A stretch of 64,000 bases of DNA, taken from assembly GCA_910586515.1 (NCBI GenBank), contig CAJUGL010000002.1:60550-124549 (forward strand). Reading direction: 5' to 3'. Made by a program: the position numbers and the translations under genes. The notes under the pieces were generated by a model that saw only the letters and a program-made list of their open reading frames with translations, did no database searches and was not told the origin of the DNA. This stretch comes from an uncultured Acetatifactor sp. (GTDB lineage: Bacteria > Bacillota > Clostridia > Lachnospirales > Lachnospiraceae). This document shows, piece by piece, positions 50,121 to 58,565 of this stretch (within the stretch, counting starts at the first letter, position 1; each line of letters starts with the position of its first letter).

Positions 50121-51206
50121 CTAGATCATCTTCATGGTCAGACTGATGTCATTGCCTTTTACCGTGACTTCTCCCAGACTTCCCACTACTATCGGCATCA
50201 TAGGCGGCAAATGCCCCAGATCCGCGTCCATCACCACAGGCACGTTTTTTCGTCCCGCAACCTCCAGAACCGCATCGTATGCGTTCAGATTCATCAAGGG
50301 CGCGCCGTTGAGCGCTCTGCCGACGAGAAATCCTTTTACATGAGAAAGCCATCCAGCTTCCTCCATCTGCCACATTGCACGGCGTATGGAAAATACATTT
50401 AAGTCACAGGCTTCCAGGAACCAGATAATGCCGTCCTCACGATAACGCTCCGCGAATTCCCTCGTTCTGTCAAAGCGGGTTCCCAAAAGATTCACCAGAC
50501 AGTCCAGACATCCCCCAAGGAGTCTCCCCGAAAAAAACAGGGATTCGGAAGTCCTGTTCCTGCCCAGATAGGTCCGCAGAATCCGGGATTCCGTCAGATT
50601 ATAGGGCGCAAAGGGATTCTCCTCTCCCTTCAGCGACTGACATTCCCATTTGTCATACCCTCTTACCTTAACCGCATGTCCGAAGGCGCCTTCCTGCCTA
50701 TATTCATCCAATGGCTCGGCCTTTTCTCCGGTCAGTATGCCGAAGGCATCCCCCAGAGACTCATGCCAGGGCTCCATTCCAAAAGTACCCGCGCAGGGAC
50801 CGTACACAGAGGCCGTATCCGCCAGAGTTGCCAGCAGATAAGTCAGATTCGTATTGTCCGAATACCCCATAAACCACTTAGGTTCAGCCTCCGCCAATCT
50901 TCGGAAATCCACATGGGGCAATATCTCGCACATCAACTCTCCGCCGCCGCAGGAAATCAGACATTGGGCCTCCTTCGAAAGAAACATGTCCATGACTTCC
51001 TGCCCGCATTTTTCCGGCGTATTGCTGATTCCCACTCCCTCCGCAGCAAAACAGTTGGGTCCCAGAACCTGCCGATACCCCATACTTCGCCATTTATCCA
51101 GGGCGCGGCGGAAGGCTTTCGTCCTGTAATCCCCCTCCGCGCAGCCGAAAGACGGCGCCAGAAACCCTATAACCCCCTCATTCTGCAAAAATGCCGGATA
51201 CCTCAT
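50121..51206 (-). CDS. S66-family LD-carboxypeptidase / MccF-like peptidase
   Basis: 361 residues of peptidase family S66. The N-terminal segment has LISCGGGELMCEILPHVDF and the nucleophile serine in MGYSDNTNLTYLL. The C-terminal part supplies the Glu (WFLEACDLN) and His (DADLGHLPPMMPI). The LD-carboxypeptidase branch trims the terminal D-Ala of peptidoglycan tetrapeptides; the MccF branch cleaves microcin C-type acyl-adenylates. Sequence alone does not decide. ATG 51206 follows GGGGAGGAAG. It closes a minus-strand run with lysA, which makes lysine from the wall precursor DAP. Confidence 0.85.
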   Translation of the reverse strand: MRYPAFLQNEGVIGFLAPSFGCAEGDYRTKAFRRALDKWRSMGYRQVLGPNCFAAEGVGISNTPEKCGQEVMDMFLSKEAQCLISCGGGELMCEILPHVDFRRLAEAEPKWFMGYSDNTNLTYLLATLADTASVYGPCAGTFGMEPWHESLGDAFGILTGEKAEPLDEYRQEGAFGHAVKVRGYDKWECQSLKGEENPFAPYNLTESRILRTYLGRNRTSESLFFSGRLLGGCLDCLVNLLGTRFDRTREFAERYREDGIIWFLEACDLNVFSIRRAMWQMEEAGWLSHVKGFLVGRALNGAPLMNLNAYDAVLEVAGRKNVPVVMDADLGHLPPMMPIVVGSLGEVTVKGNDISLTMKMI

Positions 51207-51247
51207 CCTCTTCCTCCCCTGTTTCTCTGTCTGACCTGACGCGGATA

Positions 51248-52528
51248 TCACCGTTTATCGCCAAACAGTTTATCATACACTGCAAATCCGTCAAAAGTGG
51301 CAAAGTAATCTTTCGGTGTCTCCGCCCTTCGAATCAGCTCCACACTTCCGTCCTCGCGCAGCAGAAGCTCCGCCGAGCGCAGCTTTCCGTTATAATTATA
51401 TCCCATGGAAAAACCGTGCGCTCCCGTGTCATGAATCACCAGATAATCTCCGATCTCTGTCTCCGGCAGCATTCTGTCCACCGCAAACTTATCATTATTT
51501 TCACAGAGCGATCCCACTACATCGTATTTCCGGTCATGAGGCGCCTCCTCCTTGCCCAGCACCGTGATATGATGATAAGCCCTGTACATGGCAGGACGCA
51601 TCAGATTTACCGCGCAGGCGTCTACGCCCAGATACTCCTTGTGGGTATGCTTCTGATGAATCACTTTGGTGACCAGGTGCCCAAACGGTCCGGTGATAAA
51701 ACGGCCCAGTTCCGTATAAAGCGCCACATCTCCCATACCCGCCGGTATCAGAATTTCCTCGTATGCTCTCCGCACCCCTTCTCCGATTACGCCAATATCG
51801 TTTGGTTCCTGGTCAGGATGATAGGGAATGCCTATACCGCCGGAGAGGTTCACAAAGGCGATATGCGCTCCCGTTTCCCTGTGCAGTTCCGCCGCAAGCT
51901 CGAACAGCTGCCTGGCCAATACCGGGTAATACTCATTGGTAACCGTATTGCTGGCCAGAAAAGCATGTATGCCGAAATGCTCCACACCCTTTTCCTTCAG
52001 AATCCGGAAACCGTCGAACATCTGCTCCCTCGTAAACCCATACTTGGCATCTCCCGGATTATCCATAATATCCGTTCCCAGAGAGAAATATCCGCCTGGA
52101 TTAAATCTGCAGCTCAATGTTTTGGGAATGTATCCCAAAGTCCTTTCCAGGAAATCAATATGCGTAATATCGTCCAGATTGATAATCGCCTTCATCTGTT
52201 CCGCCAGCGCGTACTCTTCCGCCGGAGTCTCATTGGAAGAAAACATAATGTCTCCGCCTTGTATGCCCACAGCCCTGCTGAGCATCAATTCCGTATAAGA
52301 AGAACAGTCGCAGCCGCAGCCCTCCTGCTTCAATATATCCAGCAGAAACGGATTGGGCGCGGCTTTTACCGCAAAAAACTCCTTATATCCCTTATTCCAG
52401 GCAAAGGCTTTCTGCAGCGCTCTCACATTCTCCCGAATCCCCTTCTCGTCATAGAGATGAAACGGAGTAGGGTAATCCCTCACCATTTTCTCCACCTGTT
52501 CTCTGGTGACAAAAGCTTTCTTTTCCAC
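51248..52528 (-). CDS. lysA: Diaminopimelate decarboxylase
   Basis: 426 residues, fold III PLP enzyme making L-lysine from meso-DAP. PLP lysine in EFFAVKAAPNP, the glycine-rich NLSGGIGIPYHPDQ, YTELGRFITGPFG and the substrate-side CENNDKFA (C and E conserved, with NND in place of the usual SGD) support this. I start at GTG 52528 since AGGAGAG lies 5-7 bases upstream; another GTG at 52543 overlaps the ung stop codon. It lies between ung and the S66 peptidase. Confidence 0.88.
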   Translation of the reverse strand: MEKKAFVTREQVEKMVRDYPTPFHLYDEKGIRENVRALQKAFAWNKGYKEFFAVKAAPNPFLLDILKQEGCGCDCSSYTELMLSRAVGIQGGDIMFSSNETPAEEYALAEQMKAIINLDDITHIDFLERTLGYIPKTLSCRFNPGGYFSLGTDIMDNPGDAKYGFTREQMFDGFRILKEKGVEHFGIHAFLASNTVTNEYYPVLARQLFELAAELHRETGAHIAFVNLSGGIGIPYHPDQEPNDIGVIGEGVRRAYEEILIPAGMGDVALYTELGRFITGPFGHLVTKVIHQKHTHKEYLGVDACAVNLMRPAMYRAYHHITVLGKEEAPHDRKYDVVGSLCENNDKFAVDRMLPETEIGDYLVIHDTGAHGFSMGYNYNGKLRSAELLLREDGSVELIRRAETPKDYFATFDGFAVYDKLFGDKR

Positions 52529-52539
52529 TGTTTCTCTCC

Positions 52540-53214
52540 TCACTTGTTTTCGATCTGCCAGTCAATAGGTTCAATCCCGTTCTCCTGCAGAAATTTATTG
52601 GTCTGACTGAACGGCCTGCTGCCGAAGAACCCGTTGTGGGCCGACAACGGACTGGGATGAGCCGCCTTCAGAATCAAATGTTTGGGGTTATTCAGCATTT
52701 TTTCCTTCGTCTGAGCAGGACGCCCCCATAAAATAAACACAATGGGCCTGTCCTGCTTATTCAGGGCGCGAATCGCCGCATCCGTGAACTCCTCCCAGCC
52801 CTTTCCGCGATGAGAATTCGCCTGATGAGCGCGAACGGTCAAAACAGTATTTAACATCAGAATGCCCTGATCCGCCCATTTTACCAGATAACCGTTATTC
52901 GGAATAGTACAGCCTAAATCGTCGTGAAGTTCCTTGTAAATATTTACCAGCGAAGGAGGAATTTTTACTTCCGGCTTCACGGAAAAGCATAGCCCGTGCG
53001 CCTGGCCCACATCGTGGTAAGGATCCTGTCCGATAATGACCACCTTTACCTTGCTCAGAGGAGTCAGGTGAAATGCGTTAAAAATATCGTCCGCAGGCGG
53101 AAAGACCTGCCCGGTATTATACTCCGTCCTGACAAATTCATACAGATTCTTGTAATAAGGTTTCTGAAATTCCGATTCCAGCTCCGCCAGCCAGTCATTC
53201 TCAATCATCCCCAT
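52540..53214 (-). CDS. ung: Uracil-DNA glycosylase (family 1)
   Basis: About 224 residues. Removes uracil from DNA. Catalytic GQDPYHDVGQAHGLCFS (water-activating Asp), LMLNTVLTVRAHQANSH, and the minor-groove loop AAHPSPLSAHNGFFG are intact. I prefer ATG 53214, which has AAAGG at proper distance; ATG 53226 is in frame but its AAAGG touches the start codon. It lies between hisF and lysA on the same strand. Confidence 0.94.
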   Translation of the reverse strand: MGMIENDWLAELESEFQKPYYKNLYEFVRTEYNTGQVFPPADDIFNAFHLTPLSKVKVVIIGQDPYHDVGQAHGLCFSVKPEVKIPPSLVNIYKELHDDLGCTIPNNGYLVKWADQGILMLNTVLTVRAHQANSHRGKGWEEFTDAAIRALNKQDRPIVFILWGRPAQTKEKMLNNPKHLILKAAHPSPLSAHNGFFGSRPFSQTNKFLQENGIEPIDWQIENK

Positions 53215-53268
53215 CTTTTTGTCCATCCTTTCTTTATCCGCAGTTCAGCCGGAGCGCGCATCTCCCCT

Positions 53269-54027
53269 CTACAATCTCACGCTGATCCCTTTTTCCCGCA
53301 GATATGCCTTCACCTGCCGGATCTCCAGCTCTTTATAATGAAACAGAGACGCAGCCAGCACGGCATCCGCTCCCGCCTCCGTCAGCGCTTCCCGGAAATG
53401 CTCCTCTTTTCCGGCTCCTCCCGAAGCGATCACCGGTATGTCCACAGCCTGGACCACAGCCCTGGTCAATTCCAGGTCATACCCTTCTTTTGTTCCGTCT
53501 CCGTCCATACTGGTCAGCAGAATCTCTCCGGCGCCCAGCCTCTGCGCTTCCATGGCCCATTCCACCGCATCCATCCCGACGTTTACACGACCGCCGTTTT
53601 TATAAACGCTGTAGCCTCCTTCCGGCCGCCTTCTGGCATCAATAGCCACCACCACACATTGACTGCCAAACTTGTCCGCAGCCTCCGATATCAGCCGGGG
53701 CACTGCAATAGCGGCAGAATTCACCGATATCTTGTCCGCTCCCTCCCTGAGAATGGCTTTGAAATCCTCCACCGTGCGGATACCTCCGCCTACCGTGAAG
53801 GGGATAAACAGCTTCTCCGCCACCTGTCTCACCCACTCCAGCCGAGTGGAGCGATTGTCCTGGGAAGCCGTTATGTCCAGAAACACCACCTCGTCCGCTC
53901 CTGCCCTGTCATAAGCCGCAGCCACGTCCGCCGGATCCCCCGCATCTCTCAGATTCACGAAATTGATCCCTTTTACCACCCTGCCGTCCTTAATGTCCAG
54001 ACAGGGAATCACCCTCTTCGTATGCAT
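53269..54027 (-). CDS. hisF: Imidazole glycerol phosphate synthase, cyclase subunit
   Basis: 252 residues, TIM-barrel subunit that closes the imidazole ring in histidine synthesis, with HisH. Catalytic D11 (VIPCLDIKDGRVVKG) and D130 (VVVAIDARR), phosphate sites GGGIRT and ASGGAG, and ITSMDGDGTK-like LLTSMDGDGTKEGYDL are present. hisH lies upstream on the same strand, but a 102-bp repeat (54069-54170) sits between the two genes. No other his genes are in the window. Confidence 0.95.
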   Translation of the reverse strand: MHTKRVIPCLDIKDGRVVKGINFVNLRDAGDPADVAAAYDRAGADEVVFLDITASQDNRSTRLEWVRQVAEKLFIPFTVGGGIRTVEDFKAILREGADKISVNSAAIAVPRLISEAADKFGSQCVVVAIDARRRPEGGYSVYKNGGRVNVGMDAVEWAMEAQRLGAGEILLTSMDGDGTKEGYDLELTRAVVQAVDIPVIASGGAGKEEHFREALTEAGADAVLAASLFHYKELEIRQVKAYLREKGISVRL

Positions 54028-54068
54028 CCCGTTCTCCCACTCACCCGCCCCTTCGGACGATAATGTAT

Positions 54069-54170
54069 TATACTGCAGACCGCCTGGATTTGCAGTGATG
54101 CCCCCGGAAAAGTACCTGGCTGGCGGTCTGCAGTCGGGTTGTGCCGCAAATTTAATCGGCGTGCAGTATA
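54069..54170. repeat. Family C repeat, copy 2 (102 bp), inside the hisHF pair
   Basis: Inverted relative to copy 1 (32651-32752). Ends TATACTGCA / TGCAGTATA, with internal stem CTGCAGACCGCC / GGCGGTCTGCAG. It begins 2 bases after the hisH stop codon and ends 41 bases before the hisF start, so any hisHF transcript must carry its hairpins. Confidence 0.8.
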
Positions 54171-54172
54171 AT

Positions 54173-54811
54173 TTATTTGCCCTCAGTCCCGCACACTCCG
54201 CAGAAATTACCCAAAATCCTCATCCCTGTCTCGGAACTTTTTTCCGGATGAAACTGACAGCCGAAGATATTCCCTTTTTCTACGGAAGCATGGATAGTCA
54301 CACCGTACTCCGCAGTAGCCGTCACAATGTCCTTCTCTTTTGCCTGCAGGTAATAAGAATGCACAAAATACACATAATTGTTTCCCGAAAATTCCCCTTC
54401 TTTTATTCCGCGGAACAGTCTTCCCCTGCCGGAAAAACGCAGATCATTCCAGCCGATATGGGGAACTTTTACCCCATCTCCCGCAGGAATCCGCAAAATA
54501 TTCCCTTCCAGCAGGCCAAGCCCCTTCACCCCGGGGCTTTCCTCACTGCTGTCAAACAAAAGCTGCATTCCCAGACAAATACCCAGAAAGGGCTTTCCCA
54601 GCTCCGCGCATTTTCTGATCACTTCCGGCAGCCCGCAGGCGTTAAGTTTTTCCATGGCATCTCCGAAGGCGCCCACCCCGGGCAGAATCACGCCGTCTGC
54701 CTTGAGAATCTCATCCCCGTCCCTGGTGACCGCAGCCTCCTGCCCCAGGTAAAGCAGCGCCTTCTCCACACTCTTAATATTTCCTGCATCATAATCTATT
54801 ATCGCTATCAT
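54173..54811 (-). CDS. hisH: Imidazole glycerol phosphate synthase, glutamine amidotransferase subunit
   Basis: 212 residues, class I glutamine amidotransferase supplying ammonia to HisF. Nucleophile Cys in FLGICLGMQLLF, oxyanion PGVGAFGDAM, and the His-Glu pair in QFHPEKSS are intact. ATG 54811 begins the family's MIAIIDYDAGN; a TTG 15 bases upstream is in frame. Downstream of the large acidic/lysine-rich membrane protein gene on the same strand. Confidence 0.95.
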   Translation of the reverse strand: MIAIIDYDAGNIKSVEKALLYLGQEAAVTRDGDEILKADGVILPGVGAFGDAMEKLNACGLPEVIRKCAELGKPFLGICLGMQLLFDSSEESPGVKGLGLLEGNILRIPAGDGVKVPHIGWNDLRFSGRGRLFRGIKEGEFSGNNYVYFVHSYYLQAKEKDIVTATAEYGVTIHASVEKGNIFGCQFHPEKSSETGMRILGNFCGVCGTEGK

Positions 54812-54848
54812 AACCGCCCAACTCAATCTGAATTATTTTTATCAGAAA

Positions 54849-56552
54849 CTATTCGTCCTGGAAATCCCCATTCTCCTGTCCTATCTCTTCCGGCAGCATA
54901 TCCGGCAGCTCCTCTTCCGGCTCGGCCTGACTCTCTCCGCCGGCCTCGTCCGTGCTGCCTGCGCCTCCTGTCAGAGCCAAAATCGCTCTGGTATATGCGA
55001 TATCGCTCTCCAAAGCCCCGATTTCCCGGGCCTGGGCCTCAGTCACGCCATACATGCCCAATGCCTCCAGCATATCCGTGTAAATTTCATGCACTTCCAG
55101 CAGAGCATTCCAACGGGCGGCATACATGGACAGCTCGGGATAATTATGCACTGCCTGAATCAAACTGTCCAGAATTTTTGCGTCATCCCCCTCCTCTGCC
55201 AACTTCTCATACTCCAGATACCACATCCGAATATGCAGTATGCTCTCCGCCTTGCGGTACATCCCTTCCTCCGATTCATTGAGCTTCTTGCCGTGCAGAT
55301 TGACAAAACAAGTCTGGTAATCACCCTCCTCAAAAGCTTCCTTCGCCTCCAGTCTGCTGGAGAAATCCGTAACCAATGTGACGAAAATAAAGGTCACCGC
55401 CCCTATGGTAATCCCCAGCATCACGATCGGGAATACACGCTTAAAGCCAAGCTTCGGACCCGGCACATAGTCATCCTCCCCCTTGGGCTTTTTCTCTTTT
55501 TTCGGCTTCGGCGGTTTGGCCGCTTTCTTTTTATCGTCCTTCTTCTTGGTGTCCTTTTTCTTTTTATCAGCCTTTTTCTGCCGCTTCTTCTTCTCCTTCT
55601 CGGCCTTTTCCTTATCCAGCTCTCTGATGACTTCCTGATTCTCCTCCGAAATCTGGACATTCTCGTTTTCCGGCTCTTCATCCTCCTCCATCAAAAAGGC
55701 CATAAACCTGGAGAGAATCCCCTTCTTCTTTCCGCCCTCTCCCTCCTTCTGAGATTCGGTAATATCAGGGATATAATTGTCTATTTCGTCCAGGCCGATA
55801 GCCATGACACCGGAATCCACATCCGAATCCAGGCCCATGCTCTCCTCATCATATTCATAAGGAACCTCCTGACTGGCATCATTTCCTCTGGCAGCGCTCA
55901 ATTCAGCCGCCACCTCCATTAAATCCACCTGAGGAGCGTTCTCCTGCTCAATTTGTCCGGCCTTGGACACAATGTTATCCAAGAGCTCCCTGTCCTTGAG
56001 CATATCGTATTCCTTCACGGTCCCCTGACTTTCGGGCCGCTGGGAAACTTCCTGCTGCATAGCGCCCTTTTTATTCTTACGTTTCGCCTTTTTCTCCGCC
56101 TTTGCAGCCTCCTTCGCCGCTTTCCTTTCCTCTTTCAGGCGTTTTTTATCCAATGCTCTCTGTTTTTTTGTCCCTGCTACGTCTTCTGCCACTTTCGTCT
56201 CTCCAGCTCCCTCTATTTCCGCCATCAGCCGGGCTGCCTGATCCGTCCCGAAAGAATCCTGCCCGCCGTCCGCTTGAATTGTCTCGTTATTGTCAGATTT
56301 CTTCAACATATCGTGAATATCCTGTAGATCCGTATCCTCCTCGTCCTCAAGCAGCGCAAGAACATCCTCCTCAGGCTCTCCTGCGCTCCCTGCCTCTCCC
56401 CCTGCGGACAGGAGCTTCTCTATTTCCTCTTCCGACATTTCCGTAAGGGCATCCAGATCCGGCGCCCCTCCATCCTGCATAATGTCTTCATCTTCCCCTT
56501 CCGCAGACAATCCCCTTAAAAGTTCGTCCAAATTATTATCCTGTGAAGGCAT
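54849..56552 (-). CDS. Large cytoplasmic-tailed membrane protein of unknown function (acidic and Lys-rich)
   Basis: 567 residues, no recognised domain. The N-terminal 100 residues are very acidic, followed by alternating Lys/Ala-rich and acidic low-complexity segments up to about 370 (KKRQKKADKKKKDTKKKDDK is one). One membrane helix (about 378-400, VFPIVMLGITIGAVTFIFVTL) leads to a helical extracellular C-terminal domain of about 130 residues that resembles TPR-like packing, then an acidic tail. ATG 56552 follows CGGAGGGG. It lies in a minus-strand run with the sirtuin-like gene and cheV, which hints at a chemotaxis or signalling link, but this is inference. Confidence 0.6.
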   Translation of the reverse strand: MPSQDNNLDELLRGLSAEGEDEDIMQDGGAPDLDALTEMSEEEIEKLLSAGGEAGSAGEPEEDVLALLEDEEDTDLQDIHDMLKKSDNNETIQADGGQDSFGTDQAARLMAEIEGAGETKVAEDVAGTKKQRALDKKRLKEERKAAKEAAKAEKKAKRKNKKGAMQQEVSQRPESQGTVKEYDMLKDRELLDNIVSKAGQIEQENAPQVDLMEVAAELSAARGNDASQEVPYEYDEESMGLDSDVDSGVMAIGLDEIDNYIPDITESQKEGEGGKKKGILSRFMAFLMEEDEEPENENVQISEENQEVIRELDKEKAEKEKKKRQKKADKKKKDTKKKDDKKKAAKPPKPKKEKKPKGEDDYVPGPKLGFKRVFPIVMLGITIGAVTFIFVTLVTDFSSRLEAKEAFEEGDYQTCFVNLHGKKLNESEEGMYRKAESILHIRMWYLEYEKLAEEGDDAKILDSLIQAVHNYPELSMYAARWNALLEVHEIYTDMLEALGMYGVTEAQAREIGALESDIAYTRAILALTGGAGSTDEAGGESQAEPEEELPDMLPEEIGQENGDFQDE

Positions 56553-56616
56553 AATGTCCCCTCCGATTTCTCATTCTCGCCCTTTGGCGTAATAGGGTAA
56601 ACCCCTATTTAGTTTA

Positions 56617-57393
56617 TCACAGCTGCGCCAGCCAATCAATCGCATTCTGCGCAATTCCGCATCCTTTTCCCGCCAATTCTTTCGTCAATTGGTACAATTT
56701 ATCATTCACCCTGTAAAAATATGCCTTCCGGTTAAAGTAAGCAGCTTTTTCGAACGGCCAGCGGATAACCGAAGGAAAACGCATCCCTACACCCAGTTCC
56801 AGCACCAGGAGTCTGCGATTTAACGTTCCCTGGAGCCATTTTTTGTAAAGTTCCCACTGTTCCTGATAACCTGCCTCATTATAATGCTCCGCATATACAT
56901 GATTCAGCACAAGGGGAGCGCCGCAGACAGGACAGACACCGAGTCCGCCCTCCGCACAGACCGCCCCGCTCTCTGCCAATTCCATGAAACAGGCCTCCAT
57001 CCATTCGCGATCTCTGTCCGTCACTTCCTCCAGAACCCCTGCGCAGCCCTCTCCGCACTGCTTGCGCAAAATAGAGCCGCAGGGCATAACCGTCCTGTCA
57101 AAACCGGCGATTTCGCTATTGGTAGACACGGATACAATAAAGTAATTTTTACCTTCCAGCAAGGCCGACAGCTTTTTCAGCGCCCGTCCGCAGGAACCTT
57201 CCCCTGATTTCCGCACATAAAATTCATTCCATGCCGGAATCAGCCAGGAAAGCCCGGCTTCATCCAACAAACCGCATCCTTTCCCGTATCCGGCATCCTG
57301 CCCGGGCAAGGCTGCCCCGTCGAACTCTTCTCCCAAACCTACCAACACCATATCGGCTTCTTTTATTTTATCCAAAATACTGATCGAACCCAT
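56617..57393 (-). CDS. Degenerate sirtuin-like (SIR2-fold) protein
   Basis: 258 residues. Segments resemble the SIR2 Rossmann fold: MVLVGLGEEF near the start, YFIVSVSTNSEIAGFDR in the position of the NAD-binding TTN.D segment, a probable zinc site of C113, C117, C154 and C157 (CGEGC...CPVC), and LLVLELGVGMRFPSVIRWPFEK near the C-terminus. The catalytic histidine before the zinc site is not evident, so deacetylase activity is doubtful. ATG 57393 follows GGGGAG. A terminator separates it from cheV. Assignment is by pattern only. Confidence 0.5.
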   Translation of the reverse strand: MGSISILDKIKEADMVLVGLGEEFDGAALPGQDAGYGKGCGLLDEAGLSWLIPAWNEFYVRKSGEGSCGRALKKLSALLEGKNYFIVSVSTNSEIAGFDRTVMPCGSILRKQCGEGCAGVLEEVTDRDREWMEACFMELAESGAVCAEGGLGVCPVCGAPLVLNHVYAEHYNEAGYQEQWELYKKWLQGTLNRRLLVLELGVGMRFPSVIRWPFEKAAYFNRKAYFYRVNDKLYQLTKELAGKGCGIAQNAIDWLAQL

Positions 57394-57433
57394 TTCCCAC
57401 TCCCCGGCGTCCTGTTTACGCCGTCCCAATATG

Positions 57434-57467
57434 ACCAAAAAAGCCGGGAAATCTTCCCAGCTTTTTG
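57434..57467 (-). terminator. Intrinsic terminator after cheV
   Basis: On the minus strand AAAGCTGGGAA pairs with TTCCCGGCTTT (one G-U), followed by a T run. Confidence 0.75.
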
Positions 57468-57471
57468 ACCT

Positions 57472-58383
57472 TTAATTATTCAAATGTCTGTCCTCGACAA
57501 GCTGATCTATTATTTTTACCAGATTCCCAATTTCAGGCTTTGACAGCTGCGCATCCGCACCCAAAGCCTCACCCTTCCGCCTCATCTCATCATTCACAAG
57601 AGAAGAGAAAAGAACGACAGGTATATGTGCCGTGGTATCGTCTGTCTTGACCAGCTTAGTCAATCTATGTCCGTCCATCTCTGGCATCTCTATATCGGAA
57701 ATAATCACCTTTACACGATCGTTCAACGTTCCCCTGGCCTTGCACTGGGTGATAAAATCATATGCCTGTCTGCCGTTCTCCGTATGGGTGATATTCTCAT
57801 AACCCGCCTTTCTCAGACAGTCTACAATCAGCTTATTCAGCAGAGCCGAATCCTCCGCAATCAGAATGGGCACCTGGCTCCTTACCCTGTCGCCCAGCTC
57901 GTTGATATCCGAAATCTTCAGCCCTGTCTCAGGATTGATATCCGTAACAATCTTCTCGAAATCAAGAATGATGATCAGCTTATCATCCTTTTTGACAATG
58001 CCGATGGCCACACCTTCTTCAGCGCTTGAAATGGTAACCTCCGGTTTGATAATCTCCGTCCAGGACACTGTATGGATTCCCAGTACATTGTCCACATGGA
58101 ACGCAATATCAAGCTTGTTGAAATTCGTTATGATAAACAACCCCTTTGGCTCAGACTCACCCCGTCCCAGACAGTTCTTCAGATCGATCGCTGTAATCAT
58201 CACATCTCTGGGCATAAATACCCCTTCTATGCTGGGATGTGCATTGGGAACAGGGGTAACTGCCTCGTACTTCTTAATTTCCCTGATTTTTGCTACATTA
58301 ATACCGTAGTGATTGTCACCCAACGTAAATTCCAAAATCATTAATTCATTGGTTCCGTTTTCCAATAAGATTTTACTATCCAT
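57472..58383 (-). CDS. cheV: Chemotaxis coupling protein CheV (CheW domain plus receiver)
   Basis: 303 residues: CheW-like domain (about 8-155) and a receiver domain (about 172-300) with phospho-acceptor D230 (VIISDIEMPEMDG), acidic pair E177-D178 and K near 282. CheV links chemoreceptors to CheA and is adjusted by phosphorylation. ATG 58383 is chosen because the CheW domain begins directly; the reading frame is open to 58512 without a good site. No other che or flagellar gene is in the window, so it may serve a receptor system encoded elsewhere. A good terminator ends the transcript. Confidence 0.9.
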   Translation of the reverse strand: MDSKILLENGTNELMILEFTLGDNHYGINVAKIREIKKYEAVTPVPNAHPSIEGVFMPRDVMITAIDLKNCLGRGESEPKGLFIITNFNKLDIAFHVDNVLGIHTVSWTEIIKPEVTISSAEEGVAIGIVKKDDKLIIILDFEKIVTDINPETGLKISDINELGDRVRSQVPILIAEDSALLNKLIVDCLRKAGYENITHTENGRQAYDFITQCKARGTLNDRVKVIISDIEMPEMDGHRLTKLVKTDDTTAHIPVVLFSSLVNDEMRRKGEALGADAQLSKPEIGNLVKIIDQLVEDRHLNN

Positions 58384-58565
58384 CTCTAACCATATCCTTT
58401 CCTGCCCGGAGCTTTTCCCAAGTAAGAATAGTCCCCCGCTGTTTGTGGGGCAAACCTGCAAGGCAATGCCCGATATGGCTATTTTACCATACTTATGGAG
58501 AAAATGAAACAATAATCTTTAAAACCTACCAAAATATTTCGCTGCCTGGATTTTCCCGAAAAAAA

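Noticed and set aside
51191..52606. Plus-strand open frame opposite lysA
   Set aside because: Shadow of lysA, no start signals.
53963..55282. Plus-strand open frame spanning hisH and its flanks
   Set aside because: Runs through the family C repeat and hisH antisense; no domain.
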